This document shows, piece after piece, positions 25,026 to 33,822 of a DNA stretch of 64,000 nucleotides; the first letter of the stretch is position 1; each line of letters starts with the position of its first letter. The notes below the pieces were generated by a model. The model was given only the letters and a program-made list of their open reading frames with translations. It made no database searches and had not been told where the DNA came from. The position numbers were made by a program, and so were the translations under genes. Source of the DNA: Nereida sp. MMG025. Its GTDB lineage: Bacteria > Pseudomonadota > Alphaproteobacteria > Rhodobacterales > Rhodobacteraceae. The stretch is taken from the NCBI RefSeq assembly GCF_021654165.1, contig NZ_JAKFZN010000004.1, positions 1 through 64,000 on the forward strand, written 5' to 3'.

Positions 25026-26498
25026 CTAAACCGACATGCAAAGGTATTTCATTTCAAGATACTCTTCGATCCCGTGGTGGCTGCCTTCACGACCAAGCCC
25101 TGATTGCTTCACGCCACCGAAAGGGGCCATTGCCGTGCTGATGATGCCAGTGTTGATGCCAACAATTCCGTATTCCAACGCTTCTGCCACTTTGTAAACG
25201 CGGCTCAAATCCTTGGCGTAGAAATAGGCAGCCAGACCGAAAATCGTATCATTTGCCATTTCGATCACCTCGTCTGAGCTGTCAAATTTGAACAAGGGCG
25301 CCATCGGACCAAAGGTTTCTTCTTGGCTGACCTTCATGTCTTGTGTCACGCCTGTCAGGATTGTCGGCTGATAATACAGCGGACCCAGATCATGTGGCGC
25401 GCCGCCGATCATCACTTCCGCCCCTTTGGATGTTGCATCGGCAATATGGTTGGTGACTTTTTCGACGGCATTTTGAGAGATCAGCGGACCAAGGTCAGCC
25501 CCCTCCAGTCCGTCACCGACCTTGAGCGCTTTGACGGCGGCCGCAAATTTCTGTGCAAACGCATCGTAAACACCGGCTTGCACATAGATACGGTTGGCAC
25601 ATACGCAGGTCTGTCCATTGTTGCGGAACTTGCAGGCAATTGCCCCTTCCACGGCGGCGTCCAGATCGGCATCATCAAACACGATAAAGGGCGCGTTCCC
25701 GCCCAATTCCATCGAGCATTTCATCACTTGGTCAGCCGCCTGTTTCAGCAAAATGCGCCCGACTTGGGTGGAGCCTGTGAAGGTCAATTTGCGCACGGTC
25801 GGGTTTTCACAAAATTCCTTGCCCGTGGCCGATGCATCCGACGTGGTGACAACCTGAAACACGCCTGCGGGAATGCCGGCACGGGTTGCCAGCACACCAA
25901 GTGCGGTCGCTGACAGCGGTGTCAATTCTGCAGGTCGCGCTATGAAAGCGCACCCTGCAGCCAATGCTGGCGCGGCTTTGCGGGTGATCATGGCGTTGGG
26001 GAAATTCCACGGCGTGATGGAAGCCGCAACACCGATGGGCTGTTTGATCACGGTGATACGTTTGTCAGGTTGGTGCCCCGGGATCGTTTCGCCATAAATG
26101 CGTTTGGCTTGTTCGGCAAAAAATTCGACAAAGGATGCGCCATAGGCAATCTCGCCCTTGGCTTCGGCCAGTGGCTTGCCCATTTCCGCGGTCAGGATCG
26201 TGGCAAGATCGTCTTGATGTTCCATCATCAGATCAAACCATTTACGCAGGATTGTGCTGCGCTCTCCTGCGGTTTTGGCGGCCCAGTCTTTTTGGGCGAC
26301 GCGGGCGTGTTCAATCGCTTTTGCGATATCACCACGATCAAGGTCCGCCACTTGGGCAATGATATCGCCGCGGGCAGGGTTTGATACATCGAAGGTGCCT
26401 GCTGACCCGTCCACCCATGTTCCATTCACATAGCTTTGCGTCGCAAGAAGCTCTGGGTCTTGTAGCAAGGATTTCAAATCGGTGGTCATATCAGGCAT
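25026..26498 (-). CDS. gabD: NAD(P)-dependent succinate-semialdehyde dehydrogenase
   Basis: 490 aa aldehyde dehydrogenase. The cofactor and active-site motifs are PWNFPNAMITRK, FTGSTQVGR, the general base Glu in MELGGNAPFIVFDDAD, and the nucleophile Cys in FRNNGQTCVCANR, where the doubled Cys pattern is characteristic of SSADH. It would oxidise succinate semialdehyde to succinate for entry to the TCA cycle. The start at 26498 follows a GGGAGAGATAAG ribosome-binding site; MTTD three codons later is an alternative. It is divergent from the alpha/beta hydrolase gene. Related glutarate-semialdehyde dehydrogenases cannot be excluded. Confidence 0.87.
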   Translation of the reverse strand: MPDMTTDLKSLLQDPELLATQSYVNGTWVDGSAGTFDVSNPARGDIIAQVADLDRGDIAKAIEHARVAQKDWAAKTAGERSTILRKWFDLMMEHQDDLATILTAEMGKPLAEAKGEIAYGASFVEFFAEQAKRIYGETIPGHQPDKRITVIKQPIGVAASITPWNFPNAMITRKAAPALAAGCAFIARPAELTPLSATALGVLATRAGIPAGVFQVVTTSDASATGKEFCENPTVRKLTFTGSTQVGRILLKQAADQVMKCSMELGGNAPFIVFDDADLDAAVEGAIACKFRNNGQTCVCANRIYVQAGVYDAFAQKFAAAVKALKVGDGLEGADLGPLISQNAVEKVTNHIADATSKGAEVMIGGAPHDLGPLYYQPTILTGVTQDMKVSQEETFGPMAPLFKFDSSDEVIEMANDTIFGLAAYFYAKDLSRVYKVAEALEYGIVGINTGIISTAMAPFGGVKQSGLGREGSHHGIEEYLEMKYLCMSV

Positions 26499-26565
26499 CT
26501 TATCTCTCCCTCTTTCGCTTTTGGGTGGCATGGGCCAATGTGATTGTCCAGAGAAGGGGTGTGCA

Positions 26566-27336
26566 ATGGACTATGATGAAGCCTATGAGAACGGTCGCTT
26601 TATTCCGAATGGCGCTGCCTACTTTGACATTTGGGGCCAAAAGGCCGCCGTGTTCAGGGATCAACATCGTGGCGAATTGAAAGTTCCCTACGGCGATGGA
26701 GCGCGTCAATGGTTCGATGTGTTCGTGCCAGACAGGCCAAAGGGCCTGTTGGCTTTTGTTCATGGCGGCTACTGGCACAAAACGGACCCGCATGTTTGGT
26801 CTCACCTGGCGGCAGGCGCGGTATCGTGTGGATGGGCCGTTGCGATGATCGGCTATACATTGGCACCACAGGCACGTATCGCGCAGATGACACAGGAGGT
26901 TGCAAAAGGCATTGATTTGGCCGCCGTGCGTTTTGACGGCCCCGTGGTGATTGCAGGCCATTCGGCAGGCGGGCATCTGGCGGCGCGCATGGCGTGTGAC
27001 GATATCGCATTGCAATGCGCGGACAGGCTGCAGCGGGTCATGCCGATCTCGCCGCTCACAGATTTGCGTGAGTTGGCAAAAACGTCAATGCCACTTGGAC
27101 TGGACGCAGAAGAGGCCGCCGCGGAAAGCCCCATTCTCTGCCGTCCGCGTGATGTGAAGGTCCATGTCTGGGTCGGCGCGTCGGAACGCCCGGTTTTTCT
27201 GGATCACGCAGGTTGGCTGCAAGATACGTGGGACTGCACACTTACGGTTGAGCCTGACAAACACCATTTCGATGTCATCGAAGGGCTGGAAGACGCAAGA
27301 AGCCCTATGATCCGCGCGCTAATCGGGCAGGTCTGA
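26566..27336 (+). CDS. alpha/beta hydrolase, kynurenine-formamidase-like
   Basis: 256 aa. HGGYW (about residues 66-70) forms the oxyanion hole, GHSAGGHLAARM (about 128-139) is the nucleophile elbow with Ser, and the late His lies in EPDKHHFDVIEGL. The HGGYW/GHSAGG combination is typical of arylformamidase-like esterases, but no tryptophan-catabolism gene is adjacent, so the substrate is unknown. The 3' end overlaps the convergent P1 peptidase gene by 18 bases. Confidence 0.8.
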   Translation: MDYDEAYENGRFIPNGAAYFDIWGQKAAVFRDQHRGELKVPYGDGARQWFDVFVPDRPKGLLAFVHGGYWHKTDPHVWSHLAAGAVSCGWAVAMIGYTLAPQARIAQMTQEVAKGIDLAAVRFDGPVVIAGHSAGGHLAARMACDDIALQCADRLQRVMPISPLTDLRELAKTSMPLGLDAEEAAAESPILCRPRDVKVHVWVGASERPVFLDHAGWLQDTWDCTLTVEPDKHHFDVIEGLEDARSPMIRALIGQV

Positions 27337-28272
27337 CCAACAGGGCAATTCATCGTTTGGGTCGGGGCTTGCATGGAAAACGCCGCGCGCGATTGCGCGA
27401 CTTAGCGTTGTGGCGGCTGCATTGCATAGCCGCATCAGCACGGCATCGTCCACCGCGCCCGATGCGGTTGAAAGGCCAAAGACCAGATCCCCGTCAAAGG
27501 GCGTGTGAGAGGGGACAATAGCACGCGCAAGACCCGCATGCGCCGCCGTTGCCAGCCTTGTGCATTGGGCTTGGTTCAATGGCGCATCCGTTGCAATCAC
27601 CGCAAGCGTTGTGTTGAGTGTATCGAGTTTAGTGGGGTGCATTTGCGAATACGTTTGCACGGCCCCAAGTCCCCCGAATTCATGATCACGTTCAAAAGGC
27701 GCCGCCCAGAAATGTTGCCCCACGGTCGCTGAGCCCAATGCATTTACAGCCACCAGCGCACCAACGCGGTAGTCGCCAACGATGTCAGAGGCGCTGCCCA
27801 ATCCGCCCTTCAGCGTTGCAGTGGTGCAGCCTGATCCTGCACCATGTGTTCCAAGCCCGAAATCGACAGAGGCTGCATCAAAGGCCTGCTGACCCAGAGC
27901 ATTATAAGGGTTTGCGTCCCATGATTTATCGCCGCCGTTGGCCAGGTCAAAAAGGATCGCAGAAGGCACAATCGGAACAGTGTGGCCCGCAACTGCAAAC
28001 CCGCGTCCTTTGCGTGCGAGCGCACCCGCAACGCCAGATGCGGCCTCCAGCCCGAAGGCCGAGCCACCTGAAAGCACCAGCGCATCAACCTGTTGAACTG
28101 TGCGATGGGGCGCAAGTAAGTCTGTCTCGCGGGTGCCGGGGGCACCTCCCATCACGTGCACCCCACAGGTAAATGGCTGATCGGCGGTCACAACCGTACA
28201 GCCTGATTTAAGTGCCGTATCAGACGCGTTTCCAACCCGCAAACCTGCAATATCCGTGATAAGGTTTTTCAT
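27319..28272 (-). CDS. P1 family peptidase (DmpA/NylC-like N-terminal-nucleophile hydrolase)
   Basis: 317 aa with the S58 family pattern: LTDIAGLRVG-type start (ITDIAGLRVGNASD), LVLSGGSAFGLEAASGV, and GAGSGCTTATLKGGLGSAS. The segment LNTTLAVIATDA matches the site where NylC-type enzymes cleave themselves between Asn and Thr to free the catalytic Thr. Substrates of the family are D-amino-acid esters, beta-aminopeptides or amide oligomers; which applies here is not visible. The start at 28272 is where the family sequence begins (MKNLITDIAG). Confidence 0.85.
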   Translation of the reverse strand: MKNLITDIAGLRVGNASDTALKSGCTVVTADQPFTCGVHVMGGAPGTRETDLLAPHRTVQQVDALVLSGGSAFGLEAASGVAGALARKGRGFAVAGHTVPIVPSAILFDLANGGDKSWDANPYNALGQQAFDAASVDFGLGTHGAGSGCTTATLKGGLGSASDIVGDYRVGALVAVNALGSATVGQHFWAAPFERDHEFGGLGAVQTYSQMHPTKLDTLNTTLAVIATDAPLNQAQCTRLATAAHAGLARAIVPSHTPFDGDLVFGLSTASGAVDDAVLMRLCNAAATTLSRAIARGVFHASPDPNDELPCWSDLPD

Positions 28273-28398
28273 CCCGTCATCTTGCCAGATAAGCCAGAAT
28301 AGGCAACATGACACCATTGCGCGGGCGATGGCGTCGTCCGAATTTCAGCGCTTTTTTGTCCTGAACGCCGGGACCTCTTTTTGGTTAAGGAGGTCGCT

Positions 28399-29607
28399 AT
28401 GACCAATCGTCCCGAGTTTTACCGCTATCACAATGGCCAACCTGCAAAACTGCCGTTTGCGCCAGAGGAATATGAGGCGCGCCTGAAACGGCTGCGCCAG
28501 ATCATGGCCGACAGAAATGTCGAGGCGATGGTGCTGACGTCGATGCACTGCATCGCGTATTACAGTGGCTTTCTATACTGCTCTTTCGGTCGGCCCTATG
28601 GGTTGGTCGTGACTGAAACTGACAGCGTGACCATCTCGGCGGGGATTGATGCGGGCCAGCCATGGCGGTGGAGCCACGGAGATAGCATCACCTACACCGA
28701 TTGGCAGCGTGACAATTATTGGCGTGCCATCGTGCATGTCACGGGCAAAGGGCAGGTGATCGGGTATGAGGGGGATCACCTCACGCTGGTGCAGCGCGAC
28801 AAGCTGGAAGAGTTTATGGAACCGTCGGTTATGGTTGATCTGGCTGTGCCGTGTATGCAGCAACGGATGATGAAATCCGCCGCCGAGATTGAGCTTATTC
28901 GCCACGGAGCTGCAGTGGCCGACGTCGGTGGCTATGCGATCCGCGACGCGATCAAGGTCGGCACACGCGAGATTGACGTGGCGATGGCGGGTCGCGACGC
29001 CATGGAGCTGGAAATCGCAAAGCGGTTTCCCGAGGCCGAATACCGCGACACATGGGTTTGGTTTCAGTCCGGTGTGAATACTGATGGTGCGCATAATCCT
29101 GTCACCGGGCGCAAACTGGAACACGGCGATATCCTGAGCCTGAACACCTTCCCGATGATTTCAGGATATTACACTGCGCTTGAACGGACCTTGTTTGTGG
29201 GGGACTGCGATGCGGCATCGCGCAAAATCTGGGAGGCCAATGTGGGAGCGCATGTATTGGGGATGTCTTTGCTCAGACCCGGGGTGAGTTGTGCGCAAGT
29301 TACCCATGCTGTGAACCAGTATTTCGAAGAGCTGGACTTGTTGCAGTATCGCACCTTTGGATATGGCCATTCTTTTGGTGTTCTAAGTCACTACTATGGA
29401 CGCGAAGCAGGGTTGGAGTTGCGCGAAGATATCGACACAGTGCTGGAACCCGGCATGGTGATTTCCATGGAACCTATGTTGACCATTGCCGACGGAGAAG
29501 CTGGTGCAGGGGGCTACCGTGAACATGATATTTTGATCATCACGGAAGATGGAAACGAGAATATCACGGGGTTCCCGTATGGTCCGGCACATAACATCAT
29601 CGGCTAA
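28399..29607 (+). CDS. creatinase (creatine amidinohydrolase)
   Basis: 402 aa pita-bread-fold protein, the usual creatinase length. The C-terminus (GAGGYREHDILII...NITGFPYGPAHNIIG) and the N-terminal MHCIAYYSGFLYCSFGRPYG segment closely follow creatinases rather than metallo-aminopeptidase P, and the metal ligands of the latter are largely replaced. Creatinase hydrolyses creatine to sarcosine and urea. An AAGGAGG ribosome-binding site lies 6 bases before the ATG. No creatininase, sarcosine oxidase or transporter gene is nearby, so pathway use is inferred only. Confidence 0.85.
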   Translation: MTNRPEFYRYHNGQPAKLPFAPEEYEARLKRLRQIMADRNVEAMVLTSMHCIAYYSGFLYCSFGRPYGLVVTETDSVTISAGIDAGQPWRWSHGDSITYTDWQRDNYWRAIVHVTGKGQVIGYEGDHLTLVQRDKLEEFMEPSVMVDLAVPCMQQRMMKSAAEIELIRHGAAVADVGGYAIRDAIKVGTREIDVAMAGRDAMELEIAKRFPEAEYRDTWVWFQSGVNTDGAHNPVTGRKLEHGDILSLNTFPMISGYYTALERTLFVGDCDAASRKIWEANVGAHVLGMSLLRPGVSCAQVTHAVNQYFEELDLLQYRTFGYGHSFGVLSHYYGREAGLELREDIDTVLEPGMVISMEPMLTIADGEAGAGGYREHDILIITEDGNENITGFPYGPAHNIIG

Positions 29608-29644
29608 AACTTCGGTTGGAACCGCCTTGCATTTTTGTAAGCGG

Positions 29645-29693
29645 GCGGGGGCCAGCCCCCGCACCCCCGAGGTATTTAGACAACAATGAAGGG
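29645..29693 (+). repeat. dispersed hairpin repeat, copy A
   Basis: Perfect stem GCGGGGGC / GCCCCCGC (29645-29652 and 29655-29662) with a CA loop, followed by CCCCGAGGTATTT, three variable bases and CAACAATGAAGGG. It lies after the creatinase gene. The same unit occurs at about 47990 and 63108. It may act as a transcript end or processing element. Confidence 0.75.
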
Positions 29694-29757
29694 ATCATTG
29701 GTGGACAAATCCGGCGTGTCGGGTGACCTTGGGGTCTGATGATGCAGGTGGTGTTTG

Positions 29758-30060
29758 ATGGCAGGTGAGACAGCCTTTTTTTGGACCGTTGCGATGCCCG
29801 TGGTCGGGCTTATGGCGGCAGCGTGGCTTGTGCCGCGCGCACTGGCGCTCTTTTTTCCTGAAGGGGCGCGATGGCTGATTTTGTTGGCAGGCGTTGCGGC
29901 TGCTTTGCTGTGGCTCGCTTCAGGACTGTATCTGACGGGTGGGGTCGTTGTGCCGACGTTGATCGTGTCCAAAGGGGCGTTGGCCGCGCTGATCTGGGCG
30001 CCCGTAATGGTACTCTCGGTTGCGGGTTTGCCCGCCAAATGGAAAGAGGCCGTGTGGTGA
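29758..30060 (+). CDS. small membrane protein, first gene of DUF1523 cassette
   Basis: 100 aa with three probable membrane helices (FFWTVAMPVVGLMAAAWLV, WLILLAGVAAALLWLASGLYL, and VSKGALAALIWAPVMVLSVAG). I recognise no family. It starts at the ATG at 29758 (a TTG precedes it directly). Its stop overlaps the GTG start of the next gene by three bases within GTGA, so the five genes 29758-31457 are almost certainly one operon. Confidence 0.65.
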   Translation: MAGETAFFWTVAMPVVGLMAAAWLVPRALALFFPEGARWLILLAGVAAALLWLASGLYLTGGVVVPTLIVSKGALAALIWAPVMVLSVAGLPAKWKEAVW

Positions 30061-30359
30061 GTATTCATACGCTGTATTGGGGGCTTGTCGGTATGCTCGG
30101 GATATGGATGGGGTGGCGTCGTCAGGCCGATGATGCGTATTCCGTCGGATCCGTGGCACGCGCCTCGGGGATCGCCTTGGCGTGGTGTGCCGCCGCACAG
30201 ATTATCTTGGCTTTGGCTTATATGGGGGTGGTGACCAACGGGGGTGTTCTGGATGCACCGCTGTTTGTGCTGCGCTTGGCAATGATTGCCAGCTTCATAT
30301 GGGCCCCGCTTGTGGTGATTGGTGTGTTGTCGCGCAATGCAAAGGAGCGCATGAGATGA
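30057..30359 (+). CDS. small membrane protein, second gene of DUF1523 cassette
   Basis: 100 aa, three predicted helices (LYWGLVGMLGIWMGW, GIALAWCAAAQIILALAYMG, and LAMIASFIWAPLVVIGVL). It starts with GTG at 30057, overlapping the previous stop (GTGA), and ends overlapping the next ATG by four bases. The last helix with an FIWAP segment resembles the IWAPV of the first gene, so the two may be distant paralogues. No known family. Confidence 0.65.
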   Translation: MSIHTLYWGLVGMLGIWMGWRRQADDAYSVGSVARASGIALAWCAAAQIILALAYMGVVTNGGVLDAPLFVLRLAMIASFIWAPLVVIGVLSRNAKERMR

Positions 30360-30580
30360 GAGGTGTGATTGCCGCTGTCATTTTGGGGCCGTTTGCTTTG
30401 GCTTGGGCCCTCACGGGTAATTTGTGCGGACAGTGGTGGCCGCGTGATTATACCTGCAGCCATGCCTCTGATATGTTCATGGAAGTGTTCTTAGCGTTTT
30501 CGATCATGTTTTGTATCGCGATATGGATTGGCGCGTTGATGTGCTATTTATTGATCCGCGCACGTAGGGAGGGGCAATGA
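30356..30580 (+). CDS. small membrane protein, third gene of DUF1523 cassette
   Basis: 74 aa with two membrane helices (IAAVILGPFALAWALTG and EVFLAFSIMFCIAIWIGALMCYLLI). Two cysteines, in the NLCGQWWPRDYTCSH segment between the helices, would lie in the periplasm and could form a disulfide. The function is unknown. ATGA overlap with the upstream gene. Confidence 0.62.
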   Translation: MRGVIAAVILGPFALAWALTGNLCGQWWPRDYTCSHASDMFMEVFLAFSIMFCIAIWIGALMCYLLIRARREGQ

Positions 30581-30581
30581 G

Positions 30582-30839
30582 ATGTGGCGATTGGTGATTA
30601 TCCTGTTGGTGGTCCTGACCATTATTTACGTCAGTTTATCGCTCTATTCGCGCGCAGCACGACGTGAAAAGTTGCGTGCCCAGTGGCGCGAGAACCTGAT
30701 GGTGGGGGACCGCGATGCGTGGGTGCAAGAGGGGCTTGAGGCCTATGACAAGTCGCTGCGCCGCAAGTTGATCCTTGGCGTTTATGTCGTGCCCATTGTG
30801 GGCATTGCAGCGATGATTTATGTGCAGAATTTCATGTAA
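30582..30839 (+). CDS. small membrane protein, fourth gene of DUF1523 cassette
   Basis: 85 aa. It has an N-terminal helix (LVIILLVVLTIIYVSLSLY), a basic and acidic cytoplasmic stretch (RREKLRAQWRENLM, DRDAWVQEGLEAYDKSLRRK) and a C-terminal helix (LILGVYVVPIVGIAAMIYV). Both ends of the loop are charged, fitting an internal hairpin topology. It starts one base after the previous stop. Confidence 0.65.
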   Translation: MWRLVIILLVVLTIIYVSLSLYSRAARREKLRAQWRENLMVGDRDAWVQEGLEAYDKSLRRKLILGVYVVPIVGIAAMIYVQNFM

Positions 30840-30854
30840 CGAAGGACGAATGCG

Positions 30855-31457
30855 ATGGCTGTGGTGAAATGGACGTTTTGGGCCATCTTTTGGGGCAGCA
30901 TTGCGCTGGTCCTTTATTATGCGCTACCGCAAAAGGATATCGTTCAGGTGAAGGGCACGGAAATCATCCGACAGGATTTTTCGGGCTGGAACAGTTTTTT
31001 CTATGCGCAAGGGGATAGTGGCACAGGGGCCAGTACGGTTCGCGATTTGCGCCTGATCAACACGCGCACAGACGCAGGCCGCCCTTATGTTTACCGCAAC
31101 GAGGATACGGGCTTTGGCTGGCCATTTTATTTCAAGTTGGACAGCTCGAACCTGCAGGCCGAGGCGCAATCGGCTGAGGGGGACGAGTGGTATGCGGTCA
31201 CACACTATGGCATCCGCAGCGAGTTCCTGACGATCTATCCCAACGCGATTTCGATGAAGCTGGTCGAGGGGCCAGAGGTGCGGCTGATCCCGTGGTTCAA
31301 CATTATTTTCCTGACGGTTTTCTTTGCCGTCGTCTGGGCGATATGGGTGCGGCTGCGCAGGTTCCGTGAAGCGCGGATTGATCCGCTGCTCGAAGATATT
31401 GACGAAAGCCTGGATAGCACGCGCGACCGCGTTGGCGGATGGTTTTCAAAAAAATAG
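30855..31457 (+). CDS. DUF1523 family membrane protein
   Basis: 200 aa. It has an N-terminal helix (TFWAIFWGSIALVLYYAL), a periplasmic domain of about 115 residues with the conserved-looking DLRLINTRT, YRNEDTGFGWPFYFKLDSSNLQ and THYGIRSEFLTIYPNAISM, then a second helix (IIFLTVFFAVVWAIWV) and a charged tail. The pattern is that of DUF1523, whose function is unknown. It is the last and largest gene of the small-membrane-protein cassette, 15 bases after the fourth gene. Confidence 0.8.
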   Translation: MAVVKWTFWAIFWGSIALVLYYALPQKDIVQVKGTEIIRQDFSGWNSFFYAQGDSGTGASTVRDLRLINTRTDAGRPYVYRNEDTGFGWPFYFKLDSSNLQAEAQSAEGDEWYAVTHYGIRSEFLTIYPNAISMKLVEGPEVRLIPWFNIIFLTVFFAVVWAIWVRLRRFREARIDPLLEDIDESLDSTRDRVGGWFSKK

Positions 31458-31493
31458 GGTGGATTGAAATCCACCTTACTGCCTACTGCGCGT

Positions 31494-33818
31494 TTATTCG
31501 CCGTAGGGCACCCAGATATTTTTGACTTCGGTGGCGTGCAGCAACACCTGCTTGGTCAGATCCTGTGTCCAGTCTGTTGCCATGCCGTTGTTTACCCATG
31601 TGCGTTTGAGATTGCTTGCGCTGGCGCGTTCGACTGTCGTCGCCGTTGCGGCGTCGCGAAACGACCAGACGGCATCGATATCCATATGCCCGCCCATAGG
31701 TTTGGCTATATCTGCGGCGTGGCCTGTCAAAAGGTTCACGGTGCCTGCGGGAATGTCAGATGTTTCGAGCACCTGGATCAAGTCTGTCGTGGCCAGCGGA
31801 AAGGGTGAAGAGGCCAGCGCAATCACGCGGTTGCCCATCGCAAGCGCAGGCGCGATCAGGCTGATGAGGCTCAAAAGAGGTGCCTCGTCAGGAGCCAGAA
31901 TGCCGATGGTGCCTATGGGTTCTTTCATCGCCATGGCAACGCCGCGCATTGGGACATTGTGCACTTGGCCATCGTATTTGTCGGCCCATGCAGCGGCAGT
32001 GAACAGGCGTTTGAGACTTGCCTCAACCTCGGCTTTGCCCGATTTGCCGCCCTGCATCGCGTCCAGTCGGGCGGCGAATTCGGGCGCGCGGGCTGCGAGG
32101 TTTTCTGCAAGGTAATAGAGGATTTGCGCGCGCAGATGCCCCGTGGTTTTGGACCATCCTTTTGCGGCGTTTGCGGCCTCAACCGCGTTGCGCAGGTCTT
32201 TGCGGTTGGCAAGGCTGACGTGACCCAGAAGATCGCCATTTTTGGCAAACACAGGCGTGCTGTAGCCGCCATCGGGGCGGGTCTGTTTGCCGCCGATGTA
32301 GAGTTTTGCGGTGCGGTCGATTGCATCGGTGGGCGTGCTGTCGCCCTTCATTGCGACGGTTGGTTTCAGCGCCTTGGGGGTGCTGCGCGGTTTGGTGTAG
32401 CCGCTTAGCCCTTCCCATCCGCCTTCGCGCCCAAAGCCGCTTTCGCGCACGCCGCCAAAGCCTGCGGCGGCGTCCATCATGTTGGTGCCATTGACCCAGA
32501 CGATCCCGCTGGCCAGTTGCGGCGCCATATCAAGCGCGAGGTTGATGTTTTCGGTCCACACAGACGCGGCCAATCCGTAGCGCGTGTTGTTGGCGATCTG
32601 CACGGCCTCGGATGGGGTACGGAAGGTTGTAGCGACCAGAACAGGGCCAAAGATTTCTTCCTGCATCAGCGTGTCTGCGGGGTGCAATCCGGTGATCAGG
32701 GTTGGCGGGAAAAAGCAGCCGTCGGGGGCCGTGGTCTGGAAAAGGTCGCCGTCGGTGTTGGCATCGACCATCGCTTTGATAGCCGCTAATTGTGCAGGGT
32801 CCACAATTGCGCCCACGTCGATGCATTTGTCCAGCGGGTCGCCGACGCGCAGGTTTTGCATGCGGGTTTTGAGGCGTGCATAGACGTCTTCGGCCATCGC
32901 TTCGTGCACCAAAAGGCGCGAGCCTGCGCAGCACACCTGACCCTGATTGAACCAGATTGCATCGACCAGCCCTTCGACGGCGCTGTCGATGTCGGCGTCG
33001 TCAAAGATGATGTAAGGGGATTTGCCGCCCAGTTCGAGCGTCAGGGCCTTGCCACTGCCAGCGGTGGCTTCGCGGATCATACGACCCACGGATGTGGAGC
33101 CTGTGAAAGCGATTTTATCAACGTCAGATCCCACAATCATTTCACCCACCGCGCCATCGCCTGTCACGATGTTAACGACCCCCTTGGGCACACCAGCTTC
33201 TTGGCAGATCTGCGCAAATAGAAGGGCGGTCAGCGGCGTGTATTCGGCGGGCTTTAACACCACCGTGTTGCCCATCGCCAATGCTGGGGCGATCTTCCAT
33301 GCAAGCATCAGCAGCGGGAAGTTCCACGGGATGATTTGGCCGCACACACCAAGGGGGGCGGCGTCGGGCAGTTCGCTTTCCATCAGCTGCGCCATGCCCG
33401 CATGGTAATAGAAGTGGCGCAGCGCCAAGGGCACATCGATATCACGGGTCTCGCGGATCGGTTTGCCGTTATCGAGCGTTTCGAGGACCGCAAACAGGCG
33501 GCTGTGTTTTTGCAAAAGCCGCGCGATTGCATAGAGAACCTTGGCGCGGGCATGCCCGTCTTTGGCCCATTTGGGTTGGGCGGCGCGGGCGGCTTTTACG
33601 GCGGCTGTGACCTCGGCTTCGGTCGCTTGCGTGACGGTCGCCAGCACATTGCCGTTTGCAGGGTTCTTGGTTTCGAAATCTGCGCGGCCTTCGGTAAACT
33701 GACCATTGATGAAATGGCCAAAAGCTGCGCCCTGATCCACGATCCAAGCCAGTGCCTCTGATGCGTCTTCGGGCGCAGGGCCGTAGTCCATGGTTTCAAA
33801 AATCTCTTTGACGGTCAT
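31494..33818 (-). CDS. tandem aldehyde dehydrogenase, second domain degenerate
   Basis: 774 aa. The first half (to about residue 480) is a complete aldehyde dehydrogenase: IIPWNFPLLMLAWK, KPAEYTPLTA, the base Glu in LELGGKSPYIIFDDAD and the nucleophile in FNQGQVCCAGSRL. The second half repeats the fold (KLYIGGKQTRPDGGYSTP; EPIGTIGILAPDEAPLLSLISLIAPALAMGN) but I find neither the Glu nor the Cys motif, so it is probably structural. It is downstream of deoC with a four-base gap. DeoC releases acetaldehyde, so this enzyme probably oxidises it to acetate. This domain architecture recurs beside deoC in related bacteria. Confidence 0.82.
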   Translation of the reverse strand: MTVKEIFETMDYGPAPEDASEALAWIVDQGAAFGHFINGQFTEGRADFETKNPANGNVLATVTQATEAEVTAAVKAARAAQPKWAKDGHARAKVLYAIARLLQKHSRLFAVLETLDNGKPIRETRDIDVPLALRHFYYHAGMAQLMESELPDAAPLGVCGQIIPWNFPLLMLAWKIAPALAMGNTVVLKPAEYTPLTALLFAQICQEAGVPKGVVNIVTGDGAVGEMIVGSDVDKIAFTGSTSVGRMIREATAGSGKALTLELGGKSPYIIFDDADIDSAVEGLVDAIWFNQGQVCCAGSRLLVHEAMAEDVYARLKTRMQNLRVGDPLDKCIDVGAIVDPAQLAAIKAMVDANTDGDLFQTTAPDGCFFPPTLITGLHPADTLMQEEIFGPVLVATTFRTPSEAVQIANNTRYGLAASVWTENINLALDMAPQLASGIVWVNGTNMMDAAAGFGGVRESGFGREGGWEGLSGYTKPRSTPKALKPTVAMKGDSTPTDAIDRTAKLYIGGKQTRPDGGYSTPVFAKNGDLLGHVSLANRKDLRNAVEAANAAKGWSKTTGHLRAQILYYLAENLAARAPEFAARLDAMQGGKSGKAEVEASLKRLFTAAAWADKYDGQVHNVPMRGVAMAMKEPIGTIGILAPDEAPLLSLISLIAPALAMGNRVIALASSPFPLATTDLIQVLETSDIPAGTVNLLTGHAADIAKPMGGHMDIDAVWSFRDAATATTVERASASNLKRTWVNNGMATDWTQDLTKQVLLHATEVKNIWVPYGE

Positions 33819-33822
33819 GGGC

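Noticed and set aside
28399-29607. Calling the pita-bread protein a Xaa-Pro aminopeptidase
   Set aside because: The C-terminus and the N-terminal domain match creatinase, and the five metal ligands of the peptidase are not all present.
31458-31493. Possible terminator between the convergent DUF1523 and aldehyde dehydrogenase genes
   Set aside because: Only a weak GTGGATT/AATCCAC-type pairing next to the stop codon; no T run on either strand that I could support.
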